DNA of 64,000 nucleotides from Pseudomonadota bacterium. GTDB taxonomy: Bacteria; Myxococcota_A; UBA796; GCA-2862545. Shown piece by piece: positions 1 through 8,493 of this stretch. The stretch spans positions 40,460 through 104,459 of the forward strand of contig CANNIZ010000011.1 of assembly GCA_947505245.1 (NCBI GenBank). The letters are read 5' to 3'. The position numbers and the translations under genes are program-made. How positions within the stretch are numbered: the stretch's first letter is position 1; every line of letters starts with the position of its first letter. The notes under the pieces are model-generated. The model saw only the letters and a list, made by a program, of their open reading frames with translations. It was not told where the DNA came from and ran no database searches.

Positions 1-331
1 CGACCTCGTCGGGGTTTGCGTCGAGGAACGTGCGGAGCTCGCTAAGGCCGTCGACGAGCGGCTTGCTGCCGAGCGAGCAGTAGCCGTGGCACAAGCCCGG
101 CGTTCCGTCGTCGAGGGGGTGGAGATCGAACACGAGCACGCGAATGCCTTCCGCGAGCTGCTGCAAGGGGGCGTGCGTCTGGTTCGGTGCGATCCAGCCC
201 TCGTCGGCGTTGCTCATCGCGTTGTGGGTGCCGGCGAACGCGACCTCGTCGATCCGGCGCTCACACAGGTCGGCGGAGCCGTTGCACACCGGCGGCGCAC
301 AGGCGGCGAGCAGGGCGAACGCGGCGATCAC
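1..331 (-). CDS. PI-PLC X-domain-like lipoprotein (C-terminus cut by window edge)
   Basis: About 110 N-terminal residues are present; the gene runs off the left edge. A GTG at 329-331 opens a short hydrophobic leader ending in a lipobox (LLAAC), so the product should be a lipidated, exported protein. The mature part has the hallmark of PI-specific phospholipase C X-type domains: AFAGTHNAMS, then GIRVLVFDLH and LCHGY, which place the two likely catalytic histidines in the expected order. Family members cleave phosphoinositide or GPI-type head groups, but many bacterial relatives have no known substrate. The leader lacks a basic N-terminus, so the start is not certain. A strong ribosome site and ATG lie just upstream in another frame (see the 10-codon leader ORF). 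It diverges from the MscS gene. Confidence 0.6.
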   Translation of the reverse strand, partial: MIAAFALLAACAPPVCNGSADLCERRIDEVAFAGTHNAMSNADEGWIAPNQTHAPLQQLAEGIRVLVFDLHPLDDGTPGLCHGYCSLGSKPLVDGLSELRTFLDANPDEV

Positions 332-360
332 GGTGGTGTCGACGTCGGAAACGCGGCCAT
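328..360 (-). CDS. Possible 10-codon leader ORF overlapping the PLC-like start
   Basis: On the minus strand a GGAGG at 365-369 precedes an ATG at 358-360 by four bases. This frame reads MAAFPTSTPP and then stops at TGA (328-330). The stop shares a GTGA overlap with the GTG start of the PLC-like lipoprotein. This is the geometry of translational coupling from a short leader peptide. The alternative is a sequencing indel that split the true N-terminus. No known leader family is recognised. Confidence 0.3.
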   Translation of the reverse strand: MAAFPTSTPP

Positions 361-413
361 GGGGCCTCCGGGGGATGGCCCGGTTATCACGCCGATCGCG
401 TTGGGGGCGTCGA

Positions 414-1484
414 ATGTGGCCGCGGACCTGGGCTGAAGTCGTGGCGTTGGTCATCCCGTATCGGGACTCCGCAGAAGCGTACGGACTCGCGGCGCTCGTC
501 GGCGCTGGGATGTGGCTGGCAACGTACCTCGCGACGCGCATCGCGCTGCGTGTCGCCGCGCGGATCGCGGGCCGTACGAAGACGACGTTGGACGACGAGC
601 TGCTTTCGCGACTCCAATCCCCGATGGGGCTGCTCGGTCCCGTCGTCGGACTTCACGTCGCGGGGCTGATGCTCGACGACCACCGGATGGTCGGCGGGTC
701 GCAGATCGTCGAGGGGTTGCTCGTCACTTACGCGGTCGTCGCTGCGTTCGAGATCCTGGTGCTCGAGTCCTGGCTCGAGAAACGGCAGGGGATCACGGTC
801 CCTTCGCTCGTCAGGCAGGTCCTGATCGGCGTCGTTTACGGCAGCGTGCTGCTCGGCGTGGCCGGGCGCGTGTTCGGAATCGACGTCACGCCGCTGCTCG
901 CGACGGGCTCGGTCACCACGGTGGTCGTCGGTCTTGCGCTCCAACAGCCGCTGTCGAACCTGTTCTCGGGGCTCGTGCTGCACCTCGAGCGTTCGCCATC
1001 CGTGGGCGACTGGGTGCTGCTCGACAACCGCGAGGGGCAGATCACCGCGATCGGGTGGCGGACGACGCGCATCCGGACGTTCTCCGACGACATCGTCGTG
1101 GTGCCAAACGCGCAGATCGCGAACCTCGTGATGGTGAACTACTCGCTGCCGACGGTGATGACGGCGCGTCTGCTGCCGATCCCGGTGCCGCTGGACGTCG
1201 AGCCGAGGCTCGTCGAACGCATGGTCGCCGAGGCCGCAGCCCCGATCGAAGAGATCGTGAAGGACCCGGCGCCCAAGGTCTGGCTTGTGCAGATCGACGA
1301 TCACTGCCAGCGCTACGTCGTGAAGCTCTACGTAAAGGAGTTCCGCCGCCACGACGACCTCGAGAGCGACTTCCTGAAGGCGGTCTGGTACCGCTTCAAG
1401 CAGGAAGGCGTGGTGTTCCCGAGCCCGCGCCTGGTGGTGGCGGGCGGCGTCGCTCCGGTTGCCGCGCCCCCGGTGAAAGGCTAG
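414..1484 (+). CDS. MscS-family mechanosensitive channel
   Basis: A 356-residue inner-membrane protein of the small-conductance mechanosensitive channel family, which opens under membrane tension to release solutes during hypo-osmotic shock. Three hydrophobic stretches precede the pore-lining helix and beta domain. The core motif is clear: TTVVVGLALQQPLSNLFSG, followed by RSPSVGDWV and VVVPNAQIANLVMVNYS. The ATG at 414 follows a G-rich stretch; an in-frame GTG at 441 is an alternative start. It diverges from the PLC-like lipoprotein gene and ends 32 bp before the PLP-enzyme gene, so co-transcription with the following cluster is possible. Confidence 0.9.
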   Translation: MWPRTWAEVVALVIPYRDSAEAYGLAALVGAGMWLATYLATRIALRVAARIAGRTKTTLDDELLSRLQSPMGLLGPVVGLHVAGLMLDDHRMVGGSQIVEGLLVTYAVVAAFEILVLESWLEKRQGITVPSLVRQVLIGVVYGSVLLGVAGRVFGIDVTPLLATGSVTTVVVGLALQQPLSNLFSGLVLHLERSPSVGDWVLLDNREGQITAIGWRTTRIRTFSDDIVVVPNAQIANLVMVNYSLPTVMTARLLPIPVPLDVEPRLVERMVAEAAAPIEEIVKDPAPKVWLVQIDDHCQRYVVKLYVKEFRRHDDLESDFLKAVWYRFKQEGVVFPSPRLVVAGGVAPVAAPPVKG

Positions 1485-1516
1485 TCAATCATTTGATTGA
1501 AACTCGGAGGACTGCG

Positions 1517-2950
1517 ATGCGAGCGACGATTCCGACCCAAGGGCGCACGAAGGAAGACGTGTTGGGGGAGCTCGATCAGTTCGCCGCCGACGATGTTGAC
1601 TACGCGCACGGTAAGACGTGGAGCCTCGTGTACTGGCCCGGTGACGCCCACTACGACCTGGTGTCCGCGGCCAATTTGCGGTTGTTGTCGGCGAACGGCC
1701 TGAACCCGATGGCGTTCAAGAGCACCAAGCGCGTCGAGACCGACGTCGTGCAGATGACGGCTGAGTTGCTGCACGGCCCGGCGTCCACCGTCGGTACGAT
1801 GACTTCGGGCGGAACGGAGTCGCTGCTGTGCGCCGTGATCGCCGCGCGGGAGCGGGCGCGCGCGAAGTGGCCGTGGATTCGCCGGCCGAACATCGTGATC
1901 GGCGAGACCGTGCACCCGGCGGTCGACAAAGCGGCGCACTGGTTCGGCGTCGCGATCAAGCGCGTCCCCGTGGACGCCGACGGACGCGCCCCCGCAGCGG
2001 GTTTTCGTCGAAAGATCGATCGCAACACGGTGCTCGTGATCGCTTCTGCGCCGAGCTACCCGTGGGGCGTCGTCGACCCGATCCCGGAGATCGCGGCCTT
2101 GGCGAAGTCGAAGGGCCTGCCGTGCCATGTCGACGCGTGCTTCGGCGGCTTCATCCTGCCGTGGCTCGAGCGCCTCGGCGTCGCGATGCCCCTGTGGGAC
2201 TTCCGTGTGGACGGGGTGACGTCGATCTCGGCCGACCTGCACAAGTATGGCTACGCGCCAAAAGGCGCCTCCGTCATCCTGTACCGCGACATGAGCTACC
2301 TCCGGCACCAGTTCTTCGTCGCGACGCACTGGAAGGGCGGCGTCTATGCGTCGCCGACGGTCGCGGGGACGCGCCCGGGAGGCCCGATGGCGGCGGCGTG
2401 GGCGTCGCTCGTGGGCATGGGGGAGGACGGGTTCCTGTCGCGGGCGAAGGAGGCATGGGACGGCGCCGAGGCGCTGCGGAAGGGGCTTCGCGCGATCCCC
2501 GGGCTTCGCATCCTTGGGCTCCCGCACTCCACGATCGTCGCGTACGCGTCGTCGGATCCGGACGTCGATCTGTACGCCGTGGCCGACCTTCTCGAGGCCG
2601 GGGGCTGGTCCGTCGATCGTCAGCAGGCCCCACCGTCGCTGCACTGCACCGTGAACGCCGCCAACGGGCCCGTAATCGACAAGTACCTCGCGGACGTGCG
2701 GGCGGCGGTCGACGCGGTGCGCGCGGATCCGTCGCTCGCGACGAAGGGCAACGCGGCCGTGTACGGGCTGCTGTCCGCGGTGCCGCTCACCTCGGTGAGC
2801 GAGCGCGCGATCCGCGACGTGATGGCCGGCATGTACGCCCCGGGGGATGCGAAGGAGTCTGGACCGCCGGGTGGTCCGATGGTCGAACGCGCGGCTCGTG
2901 CCGTGAAGCGGGCGCGCGATGCGTGGCGCTCCGTCGCAGGTTCCCGCTGA
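1517..2950 (+). CDS. Sphingosine-1-phosphate-lyase-like PLP-dependent enzyme
   Basis: A 477-residue group II pyridoxal-phosphate decarboxylase-fold protein closest in appearance to sphingosine/dihydrosphingosine-1-phosphate lyase. That enzyme splits long-chain base phosphates into a fatty aldehyde and phosphoethanolamine. Visible features: the cofactor-phosphate region TMTSGGTESLL, the substrate-side VDACFGGF, and the PLP-binding SADLHKYGYAPKG with Lys243. The eukaryotic N-terminal membrane anchor is absent, as in other bacterial members. A good ribosome site (GGAGGA) lies upstream of ATG 1517. The stop overlaps the next gene (TGATG). With the ceramidase-like gene two genes on it suggests sphingolipid breakdown, although another decarboxylase substrate cannot be excluded. 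Confidence 0.8.
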   Translation: MRATIPTQGRTKEDVLGELDQFAADDVDYAHGKTWSLVYWPGDAHYDLVSAANLRLLSANGLNPMAFKSTKRVETDVVQMTAELLHGPASTVGTMTSGGTESLLCAVIAARERARAKWPWIRRPNIVIGETVHPAVDKAAHWFGVAIKRVPVDADGRAPAAGFRRKIDRNTVLVIASAPSYPWGVVDPIPEIAALAKSKGLPCHVDACFGGFILPWLERLGVAMPLWDFRVDGVTSISADLHKYGYAPKGASVILYRDMSYLRHQFFVATHWKGGVYASPTVAGTRPGGPMAAAWASLVGMGEDGFLSRAKEAWDGAEALRKGLRAIPGLRILGLPHSTIVAYASSDPDVDLYAVADLLEAGGWSVDRQQAPPSLHCTVNAANGPVIDKYLADVRAAVDAVRADPSLATKGNAAVYGLLSAVPLTSVSERAIRDVMAGMYAPGDAKESGPPGGPMVERAARAVKRARDAWRSVAGSR

Positions 2951-4446
2951 TGCCGCGCATCGCGTATGGACGCATCGCGCAGGAGACGAACACGCTGTCG
3001 CCTGTGTTGTCGGGGGTCGAGGACTTCCGCCGCACGCACTTCCTCGAGGGCGCCGATCTGCTCGCGCGCACGACCTCGCGCTGGAAGTTCGAAGCCGAGG
3101 GCATGGCGCGGAACGCTGAGCTGTCGGGCTTTGCACAGGAGGCGGAACGCCGCGGGGCCACGCTCGTGCCGCTGTTCTCGGCCTGGGCGATCCCGGGTGG
3201 TCCGCTCACGGCGGAGGCGATGGCGTACTTCGAGGAGCGCCTCGACCGCGAGCTGCGCGCAGCCGGGCCGCTCGACGGCGTGATGTTGTCGATGCATGGC
3301 GCGATGGCGGCTGTTGGTCGCGTCGATCCCGAGGCCGACCTGCAGAAGGTCGTGCACCGGGCCGTCCCGAACGCGAAGTTCGTCGTGACCCACGACCTGC
3401 ACGGTCACCTCACCGCGGAAAAAGTCGCGAACGCTGACGCGATCGTCGCGTACCGCACGAACCCGCACCGCGATCACGTCCGCACCGGGGCCCGCGCCGC
3501 GGAGATCTTGATGCGCACGTTGGCAGGCGAGGTGCGCCCTACCGTCGCGTGGCGCTGTCTGCCCCTGGTGCTCGGCGGCGGGCTCAACATCGACTTCCTC
3601 GCGCCGATGCGCGGCATCTACGCGTTTCTCACGAAGTTGCATCGCGATCCGCGCGTGCTCACCGCGTCGATCTACCAGAACCATCTGTGGAACGAGGCCC
3701 CGCACGCGGGCTGGGGCGTCTACGTCGCCACGAACGACGACCCTGCGCTGGCCGAACAACTCGCCGACGAGATCGCCGAGCGTTGTTGGGCCGTGCGGCA
3801 CGAGCAACCGCCGGCGATCCCGTCGCCCAGCGAAGCGGTGAAGGAGGCGCGCGAGGCCGTGTGGGCTCGTCGGGCGGGCGTCGTGTGCATCTCGGACGCC
3901 TCGGACATGGTCGGCGCGGGTGCTCCTGGCGAGAACACGGGTCTGCTCGCGGCGCTCGTGAACGAGGGGCAGGGGCTCGTCTCCTACGCGCCCGTTCGCG
4001 ACGCCGAGGTGGTCGCGGCGCTGTGGGAGACGCCGCTCGGGGAGCGCGTCACGGTGCGCGTCGGCGGCAAGCTCGCGACCGCGATCCACACGCCGATCGA
4101 GGTGAGCGGCACGCTCGCCGACCGCAAGGTGACGGCCGCGTTCGGTCGGGCCTTGCTGCTCGATCTCGGACACGTGAAGTTGATCGTCACCGAAGGCGCG
4201 CCGCTCGCGATGAAGCCGGCGTTCTACACGGACTGGGGCCTTCCGATGCGCAAGGCCGACATCGTCGTGGTCAAGAGCCTGTTTCCGTTCCGGTGGTATT
4301 TCCTGCCCTACAACCGCAAGACGATCTACGCGGGCTCGCGCGGCACCACCGACTTTGATGTGTGGCGCCATGTGTCGTTTGATCGGCCCGTATTTCCGAA
4401 GGACCCCGTCAAACACTGGACGGACGGGGTTCGACCGGCACGGTGA
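2950..4446 (+). CDS. M81-family (MlrC-like) metallopeptidase-type protein
   Basis: A 498-residue protein of the MlrC/M81 family, named after a microcystin-degrading peptidase but mostly of unknown substrate. It begins with the typical RIAYGRIAQETNTLSP and carries the metal-site-like motifs LSMHGAM, THDLHGHLT and AYRTNPHRDH in the N-terminal DUF1485 domain. A C-terminal domain follows, with SDASDMVGAGAPGENTG. The family usually has a DNPGGG-like sequence at that point, so this site is slightly divergent. No signal peptide is seen. Its ATG overlaps the stop of the PLP-enzyme gene, implying translational coupling. Real substrate unknown; microcystin is unlikely. Confidence 0.8.
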   Translation: MPRIAYGRIAQETNTLSPVLSGVEDFRRTHFLEGADLLARTTSRWKFEAEGMARNAELSGFAQEAERRGATLVPLFSAWAIPGGPLTAEAMAYFEERLDRELRAAGPLDGVMLSMHGAMAAVGRVDPEADLQKVVHRAVPNAKFVVTHDLHGHLTAEKVANADAIVAYRTNPHRDHVRTGARAAEILMRTLAGEVRPTVAWRCLPLVLGGGLNIDFLAPMRGIYAFLTKLHRDPRVLTASIYQNHLWNEAPHAGWGVYVATNDDPALAEQLADEIAERCWAVRHEQPPAIPSPSEAVKEAREAVWARRAGVVCISDASDMVGAGAPGENTGLLAALVNEGQGLVSYAPVRDAEVVAALWETPLGERVTVRVGGKLATAIHTPIEVSGTLADRKVTAAFGRALLLDLGHVKLIVTEGAPLAMKPAFYTDWGLPMRKADIVVVKSLFPFRWYFLPYNRKTIYAGSRGTTDFDVWRHVSFDRPVFPKDPVKHWTDGVRPAR

Positions 4447-4490
4447 TCGTCGGGTAGTGTCGGCACCCCAGCTCCCACCGGAGTCCGCAC

Positions 4491-6572
4491 GTGCCGAAAT
4501 ATCCATGGTCCACGGGCAATCCGCGGTTGTTCATCCCTCAACGCGCGGTTCCGCCGGCCCCGGTCGGTCCGGGGCTGCAGGTCGGGGCCGCCGCCGCGGA
4601 TCTGACGCCCGAGCTCGGTGTGCCGCTCTCGGGCTATGGGTTCCTCTCAAAGACGTTCGGAAAGCACGTGTGGGGGCGCCTCCTCGCCCATGCGCTGGTG
4701 GTCGACGACGGCTCGGGTTCGCGCGTCGCGATCGTCACCGTCGATCTACACGCCGGGAGCAGGTACCTCACGCACCGCGCGGCCCAGCTGCTGTCGCCGG
4801 CGTTGGGCATTGGCGTGGAGCGCATCTTCCTCACTGCGACCCACTCGCATGCCGGTCCGGGGCACATTTTCGGCGACTCGTTTTACGACGATTTTGCGAC
4901 TGCGCGAAAGGGCTTTGATCTTGCCTATGCCGACGCCGCGAGCGCGAAGATCGCCGCTGTGATCACGTCCGCGTGCGCGCGCCTGGCTCCCGGCCGGATC
5001 GGGTTCGGCGAGGGGCATGTCGACGCGATCCTGTGGAACCGCAGCGTCGAGGCGGCGCTCGCGAACGAAGGCCCGGTGCCCCCGGACCCGGCGTCCCAGC
5101 TCCCGATCGCGCAGGCTGTGTGGCATCGCATCAACGGCTCGCGGCCTCCGCCTGCGGGCGCAGGCACGGAAGACGCCGTCGGGCGCGCGTACGTCGACGC
5201 TCGGCTGCGGGTGTTGTGGGCCGAGACCGCGGCGGGCGATCCCGTCGCGGCGATCGGGTTCCTGAACGCGACGCCCACGACGATCCACGCGAACAAGGAG
5301 CTGATGTCCGGCGACGTCTCGCGTGAGGCCTCGCGGCTCGCGGCGATCGCCCTCGGCCACGCGGCTCTCCCGGTCGCGCTCACGGGCGGCAACGTCGGAG
5401 ATACCAACGTCGTGGACGTCACGATGTCAGCGAAGGACTACGCGAAGTGGCGAAAGAACGCATCGATTCGTGAGAACGTGCGCTCAGCCGTGACGTTGTC
5501 GAAGGTGATCGCGAACGCGTTCGTCGCGGGCGCGCTCGCGGCGAAGGTGGACGCTGCAACGCCAAGAGCCGGCCTTTCGATCGTTGCCAGGTACCAGCAT
5601 TTCAATCTGCCGGGCGTTGCGGCGCGGACCTGGGTGCCGTTCGGACTCGGGCCGTTCCTGCCCGATCCGATGGGCGACGCCACGCCGCACCTCGCGGCGA
5701 CCATCGAGGTTGGGACTGCGACGTTGGCCGGGTCCGAATTCAGCCCGACGGTCACGCCGTTTCACGAGCCAGCGCCCGACCTGTCCGCGCCGCGGGACGC
5801 GCAGTGGCCGAAGAAGAAGATCCCGGCGTGGCTCGACACCTGGCGAGGGCACCGCGCGGGCGATCCAGCGCCGTTCATGGGCCTCCGCTACGTGAAGCTC
5901 GGGGATGTTTGCACGCTGCTCGGCCAGCCTGCGGAGATGACGGTCGGCCTCGGTGAACGCGTGGAGAACGCGATCGGCGCGCGCACGATCGTGTCCTCGC
6001 TCGCGGGCGGAGACCTCGGGTACATCACCACGCCGGAGGAGTACGTCGGGCAGTACTACGAGGGGAGCTCGATGTGGTGGGGCCGGATGACGGGTTCGGT
6101 CCTGGTCGAGCGGTTTCGCGCGCTCCAGGGCGGCGTCACGGCGGTGGCGCCCGGCGCGCCGTTCCCGACGGAGATCCGCACCATCGAGAGGTCGCTGCGC
6201 ATGCCGTTCGGCGTGCATCAGCCGGACGCCTCGGACGCTGGCTTCGAGCTCGCGGGCGGCTATTTGACTGGCTGGTGGACGTCACCGGGGCGGGACGTCC
6301 CGCCGCTGTGCGACAAGGCGATCGTGCGCATCGTCGCGGCCGACGGCGGCTCCGATCCACTCGCCTGGGGGCAGGTCGCCGATGATCGGAGCCTCGGCCT
6401 GCTGGTCACGCGGGACGTGTGGCACACCGACACGTTCGTGCGGTGGTCGTTCCGCGCGTTCCACCCGGTGCCGCCGGGCTGGTCGGGGCGGAAGATCACG
6501 TTCGAGGTCGTGCTACCGGCGGCTGCGCCGGGCGCGCACGATCCGGGGTGGGGGGCCGTCGTCGTCCCGTAA
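4491..6572 (+). CDS. Neutral-ceramidase-like hydrolase, catalytic Ser apparently replaced
   Basis: A 693-residue protein with the neutral/alkaline ceramidase N-terminal domain. VGAAAADLTPELGVPLSGYG and the zinc-site-like TATHSHAGPGH are clear, and a C-terminal beta domain (FEVVLPAAAPGAHDPG) resembles the family tail. Neutral ceramidases cut the amide bond of ceramide. Their nucleophile lies in an NxGDxSPN motif; here the equivalent residues 301-308 read NVGDTNVV, so the serine position appears to be Asn306. No signal peptide is visible from the GTG start at 4491. A different amide substrate, or altered chemistry, is possible. It is 44 bp downstream of the M81 gene and probably in the same operon. 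Confidence 0.7.
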   Translation: MPKYPWSTGNPRLFIPQRAVPPAPVGPGLQVGAAAADLTPELGVPLSGYGFLSKTFGKHVWGRLLAHALVVDDGSGSRVAIVTVDLHAGSRYLTHRAAQLLSPALGIGVERIFLTATHSHAGPGHIFGDSFYDDFATARKGFDLAYADAASAKIAAVITSACARLAPGRIGFGEGHVDAILWNRSVEAALANEGPVPPDPASQLPIAQAVWHRINGSRPPPAGAGTEDAVGRAYVDARLRVLWAETAAGDPVAAIGFLNATPTTIHANKELMSGDVSREASRLAAIALGHAALPVALTGGNVGDTNVVDVTMSAKDYAKWRKNASIRENVRSAVTLSKVIANAFVAGALAAKVDAATPRAGLSIVARYQHFNLPGVAARTWVPFGLGPFLPDPMGDATPHLAATIEVGTATLAGSEFSPTVTPFHEPAPDLSAPRDAQWPKKKIPAWLDTWRGHRAGDPAPFMGLRYVKLGDVCTLLGQPAEMTVGLGERVENAIGARTIVSSLAGGDLGYITTPEEYVGQYYEGSSMWWGRMTGSVLVERFRALQGGVTAVAPGAPFPTEIRTIERSLRMPFGVHQPDASDAGFELAGGYLTGWWTSPGRDVPPLCDKAIVRIVAADGGSDPLAWGQVADDRSLGLLVTRDVWHTDTFVRWSFRAFHPVPPGWSGRKITFEVVLPAAAPGAHDPGWGAVVVP

Positions 6573-6579
6573 GCGCGCT

Positions 6580-7806
6580 CTAATGCTCGGCCTTCAGGAT
6601 CGCGCCGAGGAGCTCGTCCCAGTGCGTATCCTGGGACCACGTCGCCCCCGGGCCGCCGTGGTAGATTTCGAAGCCCTCGCGGCGCATCCAGCGCCCGGTG
6701 TCCGTGTTGATCGAAAGGCCGCTGACGAACGCGTGCCGGGTGTCGCCCCACGCGCCCGGGACTGCGGCATGGGTCGCGTCGACGAGCGCCGAGGCCTCGA
6801 CGGCGAGATCGGGGTCTGACGCGAGCACGGAGCCAAGATCGGCAAGATCGAGGTAGGCGTCGTGAAACACGCGATCGGCTGAGCCTGCCACCGCGCGTGC
6901 GTCTGCGACCCGCTGGGTGCTCGCGTCGTCTGCGAGCGCGGCGAGCGCGAACGCGTCGACCGCACGTGCGAGCGCGGGCATCTGCGAGAGGTCGGTGACC
7001 GACGAGGTCCGCTCGCCGCCCTCCGTCACCTGGGTCGACGACATCGTGAGCGCGATGTCCAGCGTCGTCGCGGTCGGCTCGTCGCGCAGCTGTCCGAGCA
7101 CGGTCCCGTACAACACGCCCTCGTCGCCGACCCAGGCCTGGCTCGCGACGAGGTAGTCCGCCACGGGTGAGAGCGCGTAGGCGACCTCAAAGAACGCCAT
7201 GTTGCACGCGTCGAACGAGAGTAGATCGATCTTCTCGCCGCGCCTGTCGGTGAGCACCTTCAGCGCGGGCACCAGCTCGTTCCCCGCGATCGCGATGTCA
7301 TTCCCGGTGCCTTCGTCCCACGAGACGGCGTTCTGGGCGGCGCCCGCCAACGTCCAACCGTCGCCGTGGTCCCAAAGGATCACCGCGACGTGATCAGCCG
7401 GGTAGGTCTCGTCCGCCCACACGAGGAAGTCGGACAACACGGCCGGGTCGCCCATGTCGACCTCACCGAGGTCTTCGACGATCGGCGAGTGGATCGTGGT
7501 CAGGTCGCCGTCGGGCTCGATGTGGTACCGGCGCGTGCCGGTCCAGTCGCCGTCGTCGGTGACGTAGTCCGGGCTGCGATCGGCCTGCACGATCACGTCG
7601 ACGCCGGGCACGCTGCCCACCTGCTCGAGCTCGTTCAGATCGTGGCTGACGTAGCTCTCGAGGTCGTTGTCGCCGTTCATGAACACGAGGAACGTCCACC
7701 GACGGTCTACCTCGTCCGTGTCGACGACATCGGTTTCACCCGTTTCATCGGGGTCGACGCTCGTGTCTTCCGACGGCTTGCACGCGAGCGCGAGGAGCAG
7801 CAGCAA
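6580..7806 (-). CDS. Clostripain-like (C11) cysteine protease, lipoprotein
   Basis: About 408 residues. The C11 family cleaves after basic residues using a His-Cys dyad. Both motifs are visible: VILWDHGDGW (His) and LLSFDACNMAFFEVAY (Cys). A TTG at 7804-7806 preceded by GGAGG gives a short leader ending in LALAC, a lipobox, followed by an acidic Thr/Asp linker (TSVDPDETGETDVVDTDEVD) that may tether the protease to the cell surface. The start is inferred from the ribosome site and lipobox; the open frame extends upstream but would overlap the Cys repeat gene. Only 37 bp separate it from that upstream gene, so the two are probably co-transcribed. Confidence 0.8.
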   Translation of the reverse strand: MLLLLALACKPSEDTSVDPDETGETDVVDTDEVDRRWTFLVFMNGDNDLESYVSHDLNELEQVGSVPGVDVIVQADRSPDYVTDDGDWTGTRRYHIEPDGDLTTIHSPIVEDLGEVDMGDPAVLSDFLVWADETYPADHVAVILWDHGDGWTLAGAAQNAVSWDEGTGNDIAIAGNELVPALKVLTDRRGEKIDLLSFDACNMAFFEVAYALSPVADYLVASQAWVGDEGVLYGTVLGQLRDEPTATTLDIALTMSSTQVTEGGERTSSVTDLSQMPALARAVDAFALAALADDASTQRVADARAVAGSADRVFHDAYLDLADLGSVLASDPDLAVEASALVDATHAAVPGAWGDTRHAFVSGLSINTDTGRWMRREGFEIYHGGPGATWSQDTHWDELLGAILKAEH

Positions 7807-7843
7807 ACGACCTCCGCCCGCAATGTACCCTGCGATTTGGCGC

Positions 7844-8413
7844 TCAGCGTGGAGGTGGCGGATCCCAGCAGGTGACCTTCCCGAACGCCGCGTCGCACTT
7901 TCCCTGCGGGGTGCTCGCACACGCGATCTCACCGAACGCCGCCTCGCAGTCGTACCCGCAGGCGGTCTTCCCAAACGCCGACTCGCAGGTGGCCGGCGGT
8001 GCGCCGGGCGCGAGCCGATAGGGCGGATCCCAGCAGGTGACCTCGCCGAACGCCGAGTCGCAGACGCCCTGCGGTGTCAAAGCGCACTTCACCACGCCGA
8101 ACGCGGCCTCGCAGTCATAGCCGCACGCCTGCATCCCGAACGCGGACTCGCACGTCGCGGGTGGGTCGTTGGGGCGCCCGGCCGGCGGCAGGAAGCCCGG
8201 ATCGATGCGCGGTCGGCGCATCGTTGGTGCCTGGGGAGGTGGATCCCAGCAGGTGATGTCCCCATAGGCGGCCTCGCACTTGCCTTCCGGCGTCTGAGCG
8301 CAGGCGACCTTGCCGTAGGCGGCCTCGCAATCGTAGCCGCACGCCGTCTGGCCGAACGCCGACAGGCAGTCCGGGTCGGCGGCGAGGGCGTTTGCGACGA
8401 GAAGAGCGAGCAT
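7844..8413 (-). CDS. Secreted Cys-rich tandem-repeat protein
   Basis: A 189-residue protein with a signal peptide (MLALLVANALA, cleavage near AAD), then three copies of a unit of about 55-60 residues. Each copy follows the pattern C-x-SAFG-x2-ACGYDCEAAFG-x3-C-x3-PxGxC-x-AAFG-x3-CWDPP. Each carries six or seven cysteines in fixed positions, so a disulfide-stabilised or metal-binding extracellular fold is likely. The same ACGYDC-type pattern is, to my knowledge, seen in secreted proteins of delta-proteobacterial/myxobacterial relatives without a known function. GGGAG lies upstream of ATG 8411-8413. It is the first gene of a probable two-gene unit with the clostripain-like protease. It diverges from the Mo-hydroxylase gene across 80 bp. 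Confidence 0.75.
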   Translation of the reverse strand: MLALLVANALAADPDCLSAFGQTACGYDCEAAYGKVACAQTPEGKCEAAYGDITCWDPPPQAPTMRRPRIDPGFLPPAGRPNDPPATCESAFGMQACGYDCEAAFGVVKCALTPQGVCDSAFGEVTCWDPPYRLAPGAPPATCESAFGKTACGYDCEAAFGEIACASTPQGKCDAAFGKVTCWDPPPPR

Positions 8414-8493
8414 ACGAACTCCCGGAGGACGGCTGCTTGGACGAGGCGCCAACGAACGTATTCGATCGGTTATACGGGCGCCCCGGAGGACGC

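Noticed and set aside
144..413. Upstream extension of the MscS frame
   Set aside because: These 90 codons overlap the divergent lipoprotein gene, carry no membrane or family signature, and an ATG at 414 fits the family N-terminus.
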